Below, in pieces: positions 1-8,333 of a stretch of DNA of 64,000 bases. The notes under the pieces are model-generated. The model was not told the origin of the DNA. It made no database searches and worked only from the letters and a program-made list of their open reading frames with translations. Source of the DNA: Streptomyces sp. NRRL S-87 (GTDB lineage Bacteria; Actinomycetota; Actinomycetes; Streptomycetales; Streptomycetaceae); NCBI RefSeq assembly GCF_000719335.1, contig NZ_JOGB01000007.1:62001-126000 (forward strand), read 5' to 3'. Each line of letters opens with the position of its first letter. Position 1 is the stretch's first letter. The position numbers and the translations under genes are program-made.

Positions 1-732
1 GAGCTGCCGCTCCTGGTCGGCATCGCCCTGGTCCTCGCGCTGCTGATCAAGACCTTCCTGGTCCAGGCGTTCTCGATCCCCTCAGACTCGATGCAGAACA
101 CGCTGCAGCGGGGCGACCGGGTGCTGGTGGACAAGCTGACCCCGTGGTTCGGCTCGGAGCCGCAGCGCGGCGAGGTCGTCGTCTTCCACGACCCGAACAA
201 GTGGCTGGAGGGCGAGCCCACGCCGCAGCCCAATCTGATCCAGGAGTTCCTGAGCAAGATCGGCCTCATGCCCTCCGCCGACGAGAAGGACCTGATCAAG
301 CGGGTCATCGGGGTCGGCGGCGACCACGTCTCCTGCGCGAAGGGAGGCCCGGTCAAGGTCAACGGCAAGGCCCTCGACGAGCCGTACATCTTCCCCGGCA
401 ACACCCCGTGCGACGACAAGCCGTTCGACGTCACGGTGCCGAAGGGCCACATCTGGGTGATGGGCGACCACCGCCAGAACTCGTACGACTCCCGGTACCA
501 CATGGAGGACAAGACCAAGGGCTTCGTGCCCAACGGCAAGGTCGTGGGCCGTGCCGTCGTGGTCGCGTGGCCGGTGACCCGCTGGGCCACCCTGCCGATC
601 CCGGACACCTTCGACCAGCCCGGTCTGTCGGCCGCCATGGGCGCCGCGCCGGTCGGCCTGGGCGTCGCGGCGGCGGTTCCGCTGGTGCTCTGGCGCCGGC
701 GGCGGCTTACGCAGGTCGGTACCGACGGGTAG
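1..732 (+). CDS. lepB: Type I signal peptidase (5' end cut by window)
   Basis: The reading frame is open from base 1 and stops at 732, so the N-terminus lies outside the window. The protein removes signal peptides from exported proteins at the outer face of the membrane. The visible part starts inside the N-terminal membrane anchor, followed by the serine box PSDSM (catalytic Ser at codon 30), the lysine box IKRVIGVGGD (Lys at codon 100) and the GDHRQNSYDSR box. A hydrophobic stretch near codons 213-230 followed by RRRR gives a second, C-terminal anchor, as in several Streptomyces Sip proteins. It is followed 44 bases later by a second signal peptidase. The Ser/Lys dyad is intact. By position it resembles SipY of the Streptomyces sipWXYZ cluster, but that name is inferred. 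Confidence 0.93.
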   Translation, partial: ELPLLVGIALVLALLIKTFLVQAFSIPSDSMQNTLQRGDRVLVDKLTPWFGSEPQRGEVVVFHDPNKWLEGEPTPQPNLIQEFLSKIGLMPSADEKDLIKRVIGVGGDHVSCAKGGPVKVNGKALDEPYIFPGNTPCDDKPFDVTVPKGHIWVMGDHRQNSYDSRYHMEDKTKGFVPNGKVVGRAVVVAWPVTRWATLPIPDTFDQPGLSAAMGAAPVGLGVAAAVPLVLWRRRRLTQVGTDG

Positions 733-776
733 GGTGCCGTCCCAGATCGACGGACTCCGAAGGTGGGGGCGCTGGG

Positions 777-1538
777 ATGGGCGGTAACGGACGCAAGGAC
801 GGCCGCGGCGGCCTGGGCAATGTCTTGTCCGGGCTGGCCGTGGCCGTCGGCTTTGTGCTCTTCCTCGGCGGATTCGCCGTCGGGGCGCTGCTCTACCAGC
901 CGTACACGGTGCCGACCGACTCGATGGTGCCGACGGTGAAGCCCGGGGACCGGGTGCTGGCGCAGCGGGTGGACGGCGACCAGGTGCGCCGCGGCGACGT
1001 CGTGATCTTCACGGACTCCCTGTGGAGCAACGCGCCGATGCTCAAGCGCGTCGTCGGCGTCGGCGGCGACACCGTCAAGTGCTGCGGACAGGGCGGGAAG
1101 CTCACGGTCAACGGCGAGCAGGTGGACGAGCCCTACCTCGACATCAAGCACGGCATGGCGTCCGACCTGCCGTTCGAGGTGAAGGTGCCCGAGGGGAAGC
1201 TGTTCCTGCTCGGCGACCGCCGGGGGGCCTCGCTGGACTCCCGGGCGCACCTCCAGGAGGCCGGCCAGGGCACGGTGCCGCGCTCGGCCGTGACGGCCAG
1301 GGTGGACGCCGTGGCCTGGTCCGAGCAGCGGATGCTGGAGCGGCCCGCGGCCTTCGCGGCCATGCCGGGCGGGGTGTCCGAGCCCGGCCCCCTCAAGGCC
1401 CTCCTCGCGGCGATCGTGCTCGGCGCGGTGCTGGTGCTGGGCGGGGCGGCGTACGGGCCGGTCGCGAAGCTCGCGGCGCGGCGCGGCGGTACGAGCCGTG
1501 CGGGCGGTGCCGAGCGGGAGCGGGCCGGTGCCCGCTGA
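777..1538 (+). CDS. lepB: Type I signal peptidase, second paralogue
   Basis: This 253-residue protein is a second complete signal peptidase. A membrane segment at about residues 18-40 precedes the serine box VPTDSM (Ser49). Lys90 lies in LKRVVGVGGD, and the GDRRGASLDSR box is at about 146-156. A second hydrophobic segment at about 213-235 with a basic tail suggests both ends are in the cytoplasm. ATG 777 is preceded by a purine-rich AAGGTGGGGG. The gene sits directly after another signal peptidase and overlaps or abuts the NUDIX gene. Tandem signal peptidases fit the large secretome of Streptomyces; the equivalent there would be SipZ (inferred from position). Confidence 0.94.
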   Translation: MGGNGRKDGRGGLGNVLSGLAVAVGFVLFLGGFAVGALLYQPYTVPTDSMVPTVKPGDRVLAQRVDGDQVRRGDVVIFTDSLWSNAPMLKRVVGVGGDTVKCCGQGGKLTVNGEQVDEPYLDIKHGMASDLPFEVKVPEGKLFLLGDRRGASLDSRAHLQEAGQGTVPRSAVTARVDAVAWSEQRMLERPAAFAAMPGGVSEPGPLKALLAAIVLGAVLVLGGAAYGPVAKLAARRGGTSRAGGAERERAGAR

Positions 1539-2070
1539 GGCGGCGGGCTCCGCAGGCGCGGCGGGCCCGGAGGGGCACGGCGGTTCCGGGGCGCCGCGGC
1601 AGGTCGCGCGGGTGATCCTGCTCGACCCCGACGACCGGATCCTGCTCCTGCACGGCTTCGAGCCGGCCGACCCGGACGACAGCTGGTGGTTCACGCCCGG
1701 CGGCGGACTCGAGGGCGGGGAGAGCCCGGAGCAGGCCGCCCTGCGGGAGCTGGCCGAGGAGACCGGGATCACACGCGTGGAACTCGGGCCGGTGCTGTGG
1801 CGGCGGTACTGCGAGTTCCCCTTCGACGGGCGGCGCTGGGAGCAGGACGAGTGGTACTTCCTGGCCCGCACGGAGCAGACGGAGACGGCCATGGAAGGCC
1901 TCACCGAGCTGGAGCGGCGCAGCGTGGCCGGAGCGAGATGGTGGACTTCCGCGGAACTGTCGGCGGCCCGTGAGACGGTGTACCCGACCAGGCTCGCCGA
2001 GCTCCTGCGCACACTGCTCGACGAGGGTCCTCCGGATGCTCCGGTGGTGCTGGCCCCGGAAATCGTTTAG
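1528..2070 (+). CDS. NUDIX hydrolase
   Basis: The protein carries a complete Nudix box at about residues 58-80 (pattern G-x5-E-x7-RELxEExGI), so it should hydrolyse a nucleoside diphosphate linked to another group; the substrate cannot be read from the sequence. I chose GTG 1528 because GGGAG at 1516-1520 sits seven bases upstream and this start overlaps the end of the signal peptidase gene, which suggests translational coupling. An upstream GTG at 1498 in the same frame would add ten residues. The first 25 residues are a low-complexity Gly/Ala linker. Length (180 residues) is usual for a single-domain Nudix protein. Confidence 0.88.
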   Translation: MPAEAAGSAGAAGPEGHGGSGAPRQVARVILLDPDDRILLLHGFEPADPDDSWWFTPGGGLEGGESPEQAALRELAEETGITRVELGPVLWRRYCEFPFDGRRWEQDEWYFLARTEQTETAMEGLTELERRSVAGARWWTSAELSAARETVYPTRLAELLRTLLDEGPPDAPVVLAPEIV

Positions 2071-2125
2071 GGGCTGACCCGACTGGCGCACAATAGGGGG
2101 ACGCACGGCTGAAGGGGAACATGCC

Positions 2126-2434
2126 ATGAGCGCCGAGGACCTCGAGAAGTACGAGACCGAGATGGAGCTGAAGCTCTACCGGGAGTACCGCGACGTCGTC
2201 GGGCTGTTCAAATACGTCATCGAGACGGAGCGTCGCTTCTACCTCACCAACGACTACGAGATGCAGGTGCACTCGGTCCAGGGCGAGGTGTTCTTCGAGG
2301 TGTCGATGGCGGACGCCTGGGTGTGGGACATGTACCGGCCGGCCCGCTTCGTGAAGCAGGTGCGCGTGCTGACGTTCAAGGACGTGAACATCGAGGAGCT
2401 CAACAAGAGCGACCTCGAACTGCCCGGGAGCTGA
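2126..2434 (+). CDS. DUF2469 family conserved actinobacterial protein
   Basis: This 102-residue acidic protein begins MSAEDLEKYETEMELKLYRE and is one of the most strongly conserved small proteins of actinobacteria, where it usually lies between a ribonuclease HII or signal peptidase cluster and yraN. Its function is unknown. The charged, helix-rich N-terminus and the conserved aromatic centre (FKYVIETERRFYL, DAWVWDMYRPARFVKQVRV) point to a soluble cytoplasmic protein. GAAGGGGAAC upstream supplies the ribosome binding site. The neighbours match the usual signal peptidase - NUDIX - DUF2469 - YraN order, which supports the call. Confidence 0.93.
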   Translation: MSAEDLEKYETEMELKLYREYRDVVGLFKYVIETERRFYLTNDYEMQVHSVQGEVFFEVSMADAWVWDMYRPARFVKQVRVLTFKDVNIEELNKSDLELPGS

Positions 2435-2438
2435 TCCC

Positions 2439-2454
2439 TCACCCGCAGGGGTGA
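2439..2454 (+). terminator. Small hairpin after the DUF2469 gene
   Basis: TCACCC (2439-2444) and GGGTGA (2449-2454) form a 6 bp stem with a GCAG tetraloop four bases after the stop codon. No T run follows, which is common for Streptomyces terminators, but the stem is short and it may only attenuate readthrough into yraN. Confidence 0.4.
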
Positions 2455-2541
2455 CGGAGTTGTCCACAGGGCCGGGGTTTTCCACCAAGATCCATTCGGT
2501 GGGGGCGGCTGCGGGACATTCGGTGCCGGAGGTGGTGCCGA

Positions 2542-2913
2542 ATGAACGCAACGGGGAACGCCCGCATGGCACTGGGCCGGTACGGCGAGGAGCTCGCCGC
2601 GCGGCGGCTGTCGGAAGCCGGCATGACGGTGATCGCGCGGAACTGGCGGTGCCGCGGCGGCGAGATCGACATCGTCGCGCGGGACGGGGACGCGCTGGTG
2701 GTCTGCGAGGTGAAGACCCGCAGGGCGGGATCCTTCGAACACCCGATGGCCGCGGTCCGGGCGGCCAAGGCCGACCGGCTCAGACGACTGGCCGGCCGCT
2801 GGCTCGCCGACCACGGGGGACCACCCGCCGGCGGGGTGCGCATCGACCTGGTCGGTGTCGTCCTGCCCCGGCGCGGGGCACCCGTCGTGGAGCACATCCG
2901 GGGGGTGGCCTGA
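2542..2913 (+). CDS. YraN family (UPF0102) endonuclease-fold protein
   Basis: This 123-residue protein has the signature of UPF0102/YraN: an [13 protein letters not shown] helix, [16 protein letters not shown] and VVCEVKTR, which together make the PD-(D/E)xK nuclease-like core with the acidic residues of GEID and the E-x-K of CEVK. A nuclease role on DNA repair or recombination intermediates is often proposed, but the biochemical function is not established. It sits one base before the YifB gene, which starts at 2915. The gene order yraN-yifB-dprA is widespread, so this is a conserved operon rather than a chance arrangement. Confidence 0.92.
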   Translation: MNATGNARMALGRYGEELAARRLSEAGMTVIARNWRCRGGEIDIVARDGDALVVCEVKTRRAGSFEHPMAAVRAAKADRLRRLAGRWLADHGGPPAGGVRIDLVGVVLPRRGAPVVEHIRGVA

Positions 2914-2914
2914 G

Positions 2915-4543
2915 ATGGGCTTCGCACGGACCTGTTCCGTGGCGCTGGTCGGCGTCGACGGGGTCGTGGTGGAGGTGCAGGCCGACCTCGAACCGGGCGT
3001 GGCGGCGTTCACGTTGGTGGGGCTGCCCGACAAGACGCTGGTCGAGAGCCGGGACCGGGTCAGGGCGGCCGTCACCAACGCCGGTGCCGGCTGGCCGCAG
3101 AAGAAGCTCACCGTCGGGCTCAGCCCCGCCGACGTCCCCAAGAGCGGCTCGGGGTTCGACCTGGCCGTCGCCACGGCCGTCCTGGGCGCGGCCGAACTGG
3201 TCGACCCCCGTGCCATCGCCGACCTGGTGCTCATCGGGGAGCTCGGGCTCGACGGCCGGGTCCGGCCGGTGCGCGGCGTCCTGCCCGCCGTGCTCGCCGC
3301 CGCCGAGGCCGGGTACCGGCAGGTGGTGGTGCCCGAGCAGTGCGCCGCCGAGGCCGCGCTCGTCCCCGACGTGTCGGTGCTCGGCGTGCGAACCCTGCGC
3401 CAGCTCATCGCCGTCCTCACCGGCGGTGAGGTGCCGGCGGAGGAGACCGCCGCCGAGCCCGGCCGCCCCGACCCGCTGCTCGCCGGGCTGCTCGTACCCG
3501 GTGCCGGACTCGGCTCCGGGCTGGACCGGGCACCCGCCGGCGCCGGCGGGTGCCGGCCCGACCTCGCCGACGTGGCGGGTCAGCGGGCCGCGCGGCGGGC
3601 GCTCGAGGTGGCCGCGGCAGGCGGCCACCACCTGTTCCTCAACGGACCGCCCGGGGCGGGCAAGACCATGCTCGCCGAGCGCCTGCCGGGCCTCCTGCCC
3701 CCGCTCACCCGCCAGGAGTCGCTGGAGGTCACCGCCGTCCACTCGGTCGCCGGACTGCTGCCGCCCGGCGAACCGCTGATCGCCACCGCCCCCTACTGCG
3801 CCCCGCACCACTCGGCCACCATGCAGTCCCTGGTCGGCGGCGGGAACGGACTGCCCCGGCCCGGCGCGGTCTCCCTCGCCCACGGCGGGATCCTCTTCCT
3901 GGACGAGGCCCCCGAGTTCAGCCCCAAGGCCCTCGACGCCCTCCGCCAGCCGCTGGAGTCCGGCCAGGTGGTCATCGCCCGGGCGGCCGGGGTCGTGCGG
4001 CTGCCGGCCCGGTTCCTGATGGTGCTGGCCGCCAACCCGTGCCCCTGCGGGCGGCACCATAGGTCGGCGGCCGGCTGCGAGTGCCCGGCCTCCGTGGTGC
4101 GCCGCTACCAGGCCCGGCTCTCCGGGCCGCTGCTGGACCGGGTCGACCTCCGCGTGGACGTCGAACCGGTCTCCCGGTCCGACCTCCTCGGCCACGGCGG
4201 CCGGGGCGAGACCACCGCGGCCGTGGCCGAGCGGGTCCGGGCGGCCAGGACCCGCGCCGCCGCCCGGCTCGCCGGCACCCCCTGGAGCACCAACGCGGAG
4301 GTGCCCGGCCACGAACTGCGCACCCGCTGGCAGGTGGCCCCCGGAGCCCTCGGACCCGCCGAGCGGGACCTGGAGCGGGGCCTGCTCACCGCCCGCGGCC
4401 TCGACCGCGTGCTCCGGGTGGCGTGGACCGTGGCCGACCTGCGCGGCCGGGACCGCCCCGACGCCCTCGACGTCGCCGTGGCGCTGGAGCTCCGTACCGG
4501 CGTCTCCCGGGGCGTCCCGCAGCCGATGGGAGAACGCGCATGA
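2915..4543 (+). CDS. YifB/ComM family Mg-chelatase-like AAA+ ATPase
   Basis: The 542-residue protein has an N-terminal ribosomal-S5/Lon-like fold (VGLPDKTLVESRDRVRAAV), then a Mg-chelatase-type AAA+ module with Walker A GPPGAGKT at about 244-251 and Walker B ILFLDEAPE at about 326-334. A cysteine cluster (CPCG...CEC at about 375-390) is conserved in this family. ComM, the best-studied member, is a hexameric helicase that promotes branch migration during recombination of incoming DNA. ATG 2915 follows the yraN stop almost directly. Its stop overlaps the dprA start as ATGA, so the two are coupled. Presence of comM and dprA alone does not show natural competence. Confidence 0.93.
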   Translation: MGFARTCSVALVGVDGVVVEVQADLEPGVAAFTLVGLPDKTLVESRDRVRAAVTNAGAGWPQKKLTVGLSPADVPKSGSGFDLAVATAVLGAAELVDPRAIADLVLIGELGLDGRVRPVRGVLPAVLAAAEAGYRQVVVPEQCAAEAALVPDVSVLGVRTLRQLIAVLTGGEVPAEETAAEPGRPDPLLAGLLVPGAGLGSGLDRAPAGAGGCRPDLADVAGQRAARRALEVAAAGGHHLFLNGPPGAGKTMLAERLPGLLPPLTRQESLEVTAVHSVAGLLPPGEPLIATAPYCAPHHSATMQSLVGGGNGLPRPGAVSLAHGGILFLDEAPEFSPKALDALRQPLESGQVVIARAAGVVRLPARFLMVLAANPCPCGRHHRSAAGCECPASVVRRYQARLSGPLLDRVDLRVDVEPVSRSDLLGHGGRGETTAAVAERVRAARTRAAARLAGTPWSTNAEVPGHELRTRWQVAPGALGPAERDLERGLLTARGLDRVLRVAWTVADLRGRDRPDALDVAVALELRTGVSRGVPQPMGERA

Positions 4544-5778
4544 GCGCGACCGAAGCCCCCACCACCGGCGTCCCGGCGGACCCGGAGCCCGGGCGCGCGG
4601 GGGAGGAGCAGGACACGGCCGCCGAGCGGCTGGCCCGGGCCGCCCTGACCCGGGTCCTCGAACCCGGCGACGAGCACGGCGGGCGCTGGATCGCGCGGTA
4701 CGGGGCGACCGGGCTGCTGCGGATCCTGCGGGCACCGACGTACGAGGAGGGCACCCTCACCGGAGTGGGCCCCGACCGCATCAGCGGCTACCGCAGACGG
4801 GCCGCCGCGGCCGACCCCGAGCGGGACCTGGCGGCGGTCGCCGAGGTGGGCGGCCGGTTCGTCGTCCCGGCCGACCCGGAGTGGCCCAGCCAGCTCGACG
4901 ACCTCGGCGACGCCCGCCCCGTCGGCCTCTGGCTGCGCGGCCGGCCGCACCTGCGCATGTGGGCCCTGCGCTCGGTCGCCGTGGTCGGCGCCCGGGCCTG
5001 CACCCCGTACGGGACGCACATGGCCGCCACCCTGGGCGCCGGGCTCGCCGAGCGCGGCTGGGTGGTGGTCTCCGGAGCGGCCTACGGCATCGACGGCGCC
5101 GCCCACCGGGGCGCTCTCGGGGCCGGTGGCGGCACCGCCGCCGTGCTCGCCTGCGGCGTCGACACCGGGTACCCGCGGGGCCACCTCGGGCTGCTGCGCC
5201 GCATCGCCGAACAGGGTCTGGTCGTGGGCGAGTTGCCGCCCGGCAGCCATCCGACCCCGAGCCGCTTCGTGCTCCGCAACCGGGTCATCGCGGCACTCAC
5301 CCGCGGCACCGTCGTCGTCGAGGCCGCCCACCGCAGCGGCTCGCTCGCCACCGCGCGTGCCGCGCAGCGGCTCGGGCGCGCGGTGATGGGCGTACCGGGG
5401 CCCGCCACCAGCGGGCTCTCGGCCGGAGTGCACGAACTGCTGCGCGGCGGGGCGGAGCTGGTCACCGACGCCGCCGAGGTCGTCGAACTCGTCGGGGAGA
5501 TGGGCGAGCTCGCCCCCTGCCGGCGCGGCCCGGTGCTCCCGCGCGACCTGCTCCCGCCCGGCGCCGCCCGCGTCCTCGAAGCACTCCCCGCCGGCCGGCC
5601 GGTGCGCCCGCCCGAACTGGCCCTCGCCGCGGGCACGAGCACCGATGAAGTCATCGGCAGACTGTACGAACTTCACTCTCTGGGGTTCGTCGAACGGCAT
5701 GGCGATGACTGGCGCCTCGCCACTCCCGCGGATGACCCTCGCCCCCTATCCGGGGCCACCCGGCGAGGCGGTCCTTGA
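4540..5778 (+). CDS. dprA: DNA processing protein DprA/Smf
   Basis: The 412-residue protein has the DprA Rossmann-like domain: VAVVGARACTPYG at about residue 147, VVSGAAYGIDGAAHRGAL at about 176-193, RNRVIAAL, and SGSLATARAA near 265-275. The C-terminal part (PARVLEAL ... STDEVIGRLYELHSLGFVERHGDDWRL) is the winged-helix DprA domain. DprA loads RecA onto single-stranded DNA. About 60 residues before the core are variable and Ala/Glu-rich. The ATG overlaps the yifB stop (ATGA at 4540-4543). A GC-rich hairpin lies 65 bases after the stop. Confidence 0.93.
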   Translation: MSATEAPTTGVPADPEPGRAGEEQDTAAERLARAALTRVLEPGDEHGGRWIARYGATGLLRILRAPTYEEGTLTGVGPDRISGYRRRAAAADPERDLAAVAEVGGRFVVPADPEWPSQLDDLGDARPVGLWLRGRPHLRMWALRSVAVVGARACTPYGTHMAATLGAGLAERGWVVVSGAAYGIDGAAHRGALGAGGGTAAVLACGVDTGYPRGHLGLLRRIAEQGLVVGELPPGSHPTPSRFVLRNRVIAALTRGTVVVEAAHRSGSLATARAAQRLGRAVMGVPGPATSGLSAGVHELLRGGAELVTDAAEVVELVGEMGELAPCRRGPVLPRDLLPPGAARVLEALPAGRPVRPPELALAAGTSTDEVIGRLYELHSLGFVERHGDDWRLATPADDPRPLSGATRRGGP

Positions 5779-5842
5779 CCTGGGGCGATCCGGTGAAAGG
5801 GTGAAGCCGATGAGATGTGCCGCCCGCCCGGAGCCAGTCGGG

Positions 5843-5867
5843 GGGCCCGCGCGCAGGGCGCGGGCCC
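5843..5867 (+). terminator. Hairpin terminator between dprA and whiG
   Basis: GGGCCCGCGC (5843-5852) and GCGCGGGCCC (5858-5867) form a perfect 10 bp stem with a 5-base loop, 65 bases after the dprA stop and 126 bases before whiG. It probably ends the signal peptidase-to-dprA transcripts and leaves whiG with its own promoter in 5868-5993; no clear -35/-10 pair stands out there. Confidence 0.6.
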
Positions 5868-5993
5868 GGCCCTGTCGGTGCCGTCCGGCCTGCCCCTGCA
5901 CCGACGCGCGATCCCGTACTCTTCGCGCACCGCGACACTCCAGTGACGCTACGCTCCCAAGGATCCCCACAGCAGAACGGCTCAAGGCGACGC

Positions 5994-6830
5994 ATGCCCC
6001 AGCACACCTCCGGGTCTGACCGCGCTGCGGTGCCGCCCGCTGCCCGCGGCAGCGTGCGGGCCGCCGCACCCTCGTCGCTGGACGAGCTGTGGCGGTCGTA
6101 CAAGGACACCGGCGACGAGCGCCTGCGGGAGCAGCTGATCCTGCACTACTCGCCGCTGGTGAAGTACGTGGCCGGCCGGGTGAGCGTCGGGCTGCCGCCC
6201 AACGTCGAGCAGGCCGACTTCGTCTCCTCCGGGGTCTTCGGACTCATCGACGCCATCGAGAAGTTCGACATCGAACGGTCCATCAAGTTCGAGACGTACG
6301 CGATCACCCGGATCCGGGGCGCGATGATCGACGAACTCCGCGCCCTGGACTGGATCCCCCGCTCCGTCCGGCAGAAGGCCCGCGCCGTCGAGCGGGCCTA
6401 TGCCACCCTGGAAGCCCAGCTGCGGCGCACCCCGACCGAGGTCGAGGTGGCTGCGGAGATGGACATCGGGGTGGAGGAACTGCATGCCGTTTTCAGCCAG
6501 TTGTCGCTCGCGAACGTGGTGGCCCTCGAGGAGCTCCTGCACGTCGGCGGCGAGGGCGGGGACCGGCTCTCCCTGATGGACACCCTGGAGGACACCGCCG
6601 CGGACAACCCGGTCGAGGTCGCCGAGGACCGGGAACTGCGCCGCCTGCTCGCCCGGGCCATCAACACGCTGCCCGAACGGGAGAAGACCGTGGTGACCCT
6701 GTACTACTACGAGGGCCTCACCCTGGCCGAGATCGGGAACGTCCTGGGGGTCACCGAGAGCCGGGTGAGCCAGATCCACACCAAGTCGGTACTGCAGTTG
6801 CGGGCCAAACTGGCGGACGTCGGCCGTTGA
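5994..6830 (+). CDS. whiG: RNA polymerase sigma factor WhiG
   Basis: The 278-residue protein matches Streptomyces WhiG almost throughout, from [12 protein letters not shown] to the C-terminal [10 protein letters not shown]. It is a FliA-like sigma factor with region 2 ([20 protein letters not shown] ... [26 protein letters not shown]) and a region 4 helix-turn-helix [21 protein letters not shown] at about residues 241-261. In Streptomyces it commits aerial hyphae to sporulation by driving whiH, whiI and other targets. It is held inactive by the anti-sigma factor RsiG with c-di-GMP; that partner is not in this window. AAGGCGA upstream of ATG 5994 serves as ribosome binding site. This gene is the strongest single marker of the genus. 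Confidence 0.97.
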   Translation: MPQHTSGSDRAAVPPAARGSVRAAAPSSLDELWRSYKDTGDERLREQLILHYSPLVKYVAGRVSVGLPPNVEQADFVSSGVFGLIDAIEKFDIERSIKFETYAITRIRGAMIDELRALDWIPRSVRQKARAVERAYATLEAQLRRTPTEVEVAAEMDIGVEELHAVFSQLSLANVVALEELLHVGGEGGDRLSLMDTLEDTAADNPVEVAEDRELRRLLARAINTLPEREKTVVTLYYYEGLTLAEIGNVLGVTESRVSQIHTKSVLQLRAKLADVGR

Positions 6831-6869
6831 GCTTGCGGGGGCCTTGCGGGGTCTCCGTACAGTGGACGG

Positions 6870-7451
6870 GTGCCCAGGATCCGAGCGGCCTCCGTGGCCG
6901 AGCACCGCACGATGCAGCGCGCCGCACTGCTGGACGCCGCACGCTCCCTGTTGTCCGAGGGGGGCACCGAAGCCCTGACGTTCCCCGCCCTCGCCCAGCG
7001 CACCGGCCTGGCCCGTTCCTCGGTGTACGAGTACTTCCGCTCGCGGGCGGCGGTGGTCGAGGAGCTGTGCGCGGTCGACTTCCCCGTCTGGGCGGCCGAG
7101 ATCGAGGCCGCCATGCAGGCCGCCGGGACGCCCGAGGCGAAGATCGAGGCCTACGTCCGCCAGCAGCTGGCCCTGGTGGGCGACCGGCGCCACCGAGCGG
7201 TCGTGGCCATCTCGGCCAGTGAGCTCGACGCCGGCGCCCGCGAGAAGATCCGCGCCGCACACGGGGGCCTGGTCGCCATGGTCGTCGAGGCCCTGGCCGC
7301 CCTCGGTCACGCCGGCCCCCGGCTCACCGCCACCCTCCTCCAGGGCATCGTCGACGCCGCCGTCCGCCGCATCGAGCTCGGTGCCGCCGAGGATCCCGCA
7401 GAGATCACCGAGGCGGCCGTGGCCCTGGCCCTCCACGGCACCCGTCGCTAG
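6870..7451 (+). CDS. TetR/AcrR family transcriptional regulator
   Basis: The N-terminal 60 residues hold a TetR helix-turn-helix (RAALLDAARSLLSEGG, then LTFPALAQRTGLARSSVYEYFRSR). The remaining 130 residues form the usual helical ligand-binding and dimerisation part, with no recognisable ligand signature. Translation starts at GTG 6870, 39 bases after the whiG stop, so it may be partly cotranscribed with whiG. No divergent neighbour exists to serve as an obvious target. At 193 residues it has the normal family length. A bidirectional hairpin at 7501-7522 separates it from the convergent peptidase gene. Confidence 0.87.
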   Translation: MPRIRAASVAEHRTMQRAALLDAARSLLSEGGTEALTFPALAQRTGLARSSVYEYFRSRAAVVEELCAVDFPVWAAEIEAAMQAAGTPEAKIEAYVRQQLALVGDRRHRAVVAISASELDAGAREKIRAAHGGLVAMVVEALAALGHAGPRLTATLLQGIVDAAVRRIELGAAEDPAEITEAAVALALHGTRR

Positions 7452-7500
7452 GGGCTGTCGTCAGCGCCGTCCACCCCTGATCCGCCGGACACCGTCCGGG

Positions 7501-7522
7501 GCCGTCCCGTCGAGGGGACGGC
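7501..7522. terminator. Hairpin between convergent tetR and M23 peptidase genes
   Basis: GCCGTCCC (7501-7508) and GGGACGGC (7515-7522) pair perfectly around a 6-base loop. The position between the two convergent stop codons (7451 and 7530) fits a terminator used from both sides. Confidence 0.6.
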
Positions 7523-7529
7523 GTGCGCC

Positions 7530-8333
7530 TCAGCCGTACCCGAAGCCTCCGTGCCGTGCGGCCGCGGCCCCCGTCCCGGTCAGCGGGAGCAGCCGCGGGG
7601 TGGGGCGGGGGAGCAGCGACAGCGGGTCGAGGTAGTCCTCACCCGCGCGCAGACCCCAGTGGAGGCACGGCCGCGCGCAGTGCGCGTTCGGCTCGGTGCG
7701 GGCCACGACCTGGCCGCGGAGCACGGGCTCGCCCGTCGCGACGAGCGGACACACCGGCTCGTACGTGGTGCGCAGCGCCGTGCCCGTGAGGGTGAGGGAC
7801 AGCACGCCGCGCCCCGCCACCCGTCCGGCGTAATACACGCGGCCGTCGGCGACCGCCCGCACCTCGGTGCCCGGGGCGGCGGCGAGGTCCACCCCGCGGT
7901 GCCCGGCCGCGTACGGACCCGGCGGCGGCACCCACCACCGCAGCAGCCGCAACGGCGCGGGCAGCGGCCGCTCCGTCGCCGGCCCCGTCCGTGCAGGGGG
8001 CCGCCCGACCGGTTCCGGTTCCCCGGCCGCGGGCCCACCCGGCCCCGCGCGCCGGGGCCGCTCCGCGCGACGGCCCGCCCCGCCCGGGCCGACGCGCTCC
8101 ACGGCTTCGGGTCCGCCGGCGCAGGCGGTCGGCCGACGACGGGCGGAGGGCTCCTCGGGGGTGGGGCGGTCCGCCGGCCGCGCCGCCCGGCCCGGCCCGG
8201 GGGAGGGGGTCGGTGGACGGGCGGACGGCGCGGCGGCGTACCGCGCCGGGAACTGGGGTCCGGACGGCGGGACGGACCGCGCGGCCGGCGGCGGGAGCAG
8301 GGCCAGGAGCAGGGCGAGCAGGAAGGTCGTCAT
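7530..8333 (-). CDS. Secreted M23-family (LytM-like) peptidase
   Basis: The 267-residue protein starts MTTFLLALLLALLPPPAAR, a plausible signal peptide, followed by about 100 residues of Pro/Arg/Ala-rich linker and a C-terminal LytM/peptidase M23 domain. His145 and Asp149 (HRGVD) match the first two zinc ligands. The second motif is CLHWG (Cys223, His225), where classical enzymes have H-x-H. Cys therefore replaces the histidine that helps catalysis while the zinc ligand His225 stays. This variant is seen in actinobacterial relatives as far as I recall, so the protein may bind cell wall or act in an altered way. The long upstream open frame is only GC-rich shadow; ATG 8333 is the first start that gives a signal peptide. 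Confidence 0.82.
   Translation of the reverse strand: MTTFLLALLLALLPPPAARSVPPSGPQFPARYAAAPSARPPTPSPGPGRAARPADRPTPEEPSARRRPTACAGGPEAVERVGPGGAGRRAERPRRAGPGGPAAGEPEPVGRPPARTGPATERPLPAPLRLLRWWVPPPGPYAAGHRGVDLAAAPGTEVRAVADGRVYYAGRVAGRGVLSLTLTGTALRTTYEPVCPLVATGEPVLRGQVVARTEPNAHCARPCLHWGLRAGEDYLDPLSLLPRPTPRLLPLTGTGAAAARHGGFGYG

Noticed and set aside
2121..2129. Two-codon ORF ATG-CCA-TGA just before the DUF2469 start
   Set aside because: It overlaps the real start by chance; the real ATG 2126 follows the same ribosome binding site, and nothing supports a regulatory role.
2254..4735. Long minus-strand open frames opposite yraN, yifB and dprA
   Set aside because: They are typical shadows of high-G+C genes, rich in Arg, Pro, Gly and Ala with no recognisable motif, while the plus-strand genes are well-known families.
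2915..5778. Evidence for natural competence from comM/yifB and dprA
   Set aside because: Both genes are found in most bacteria including those not known to take up DNA, and no uptake pilus or channel genes are nearby.
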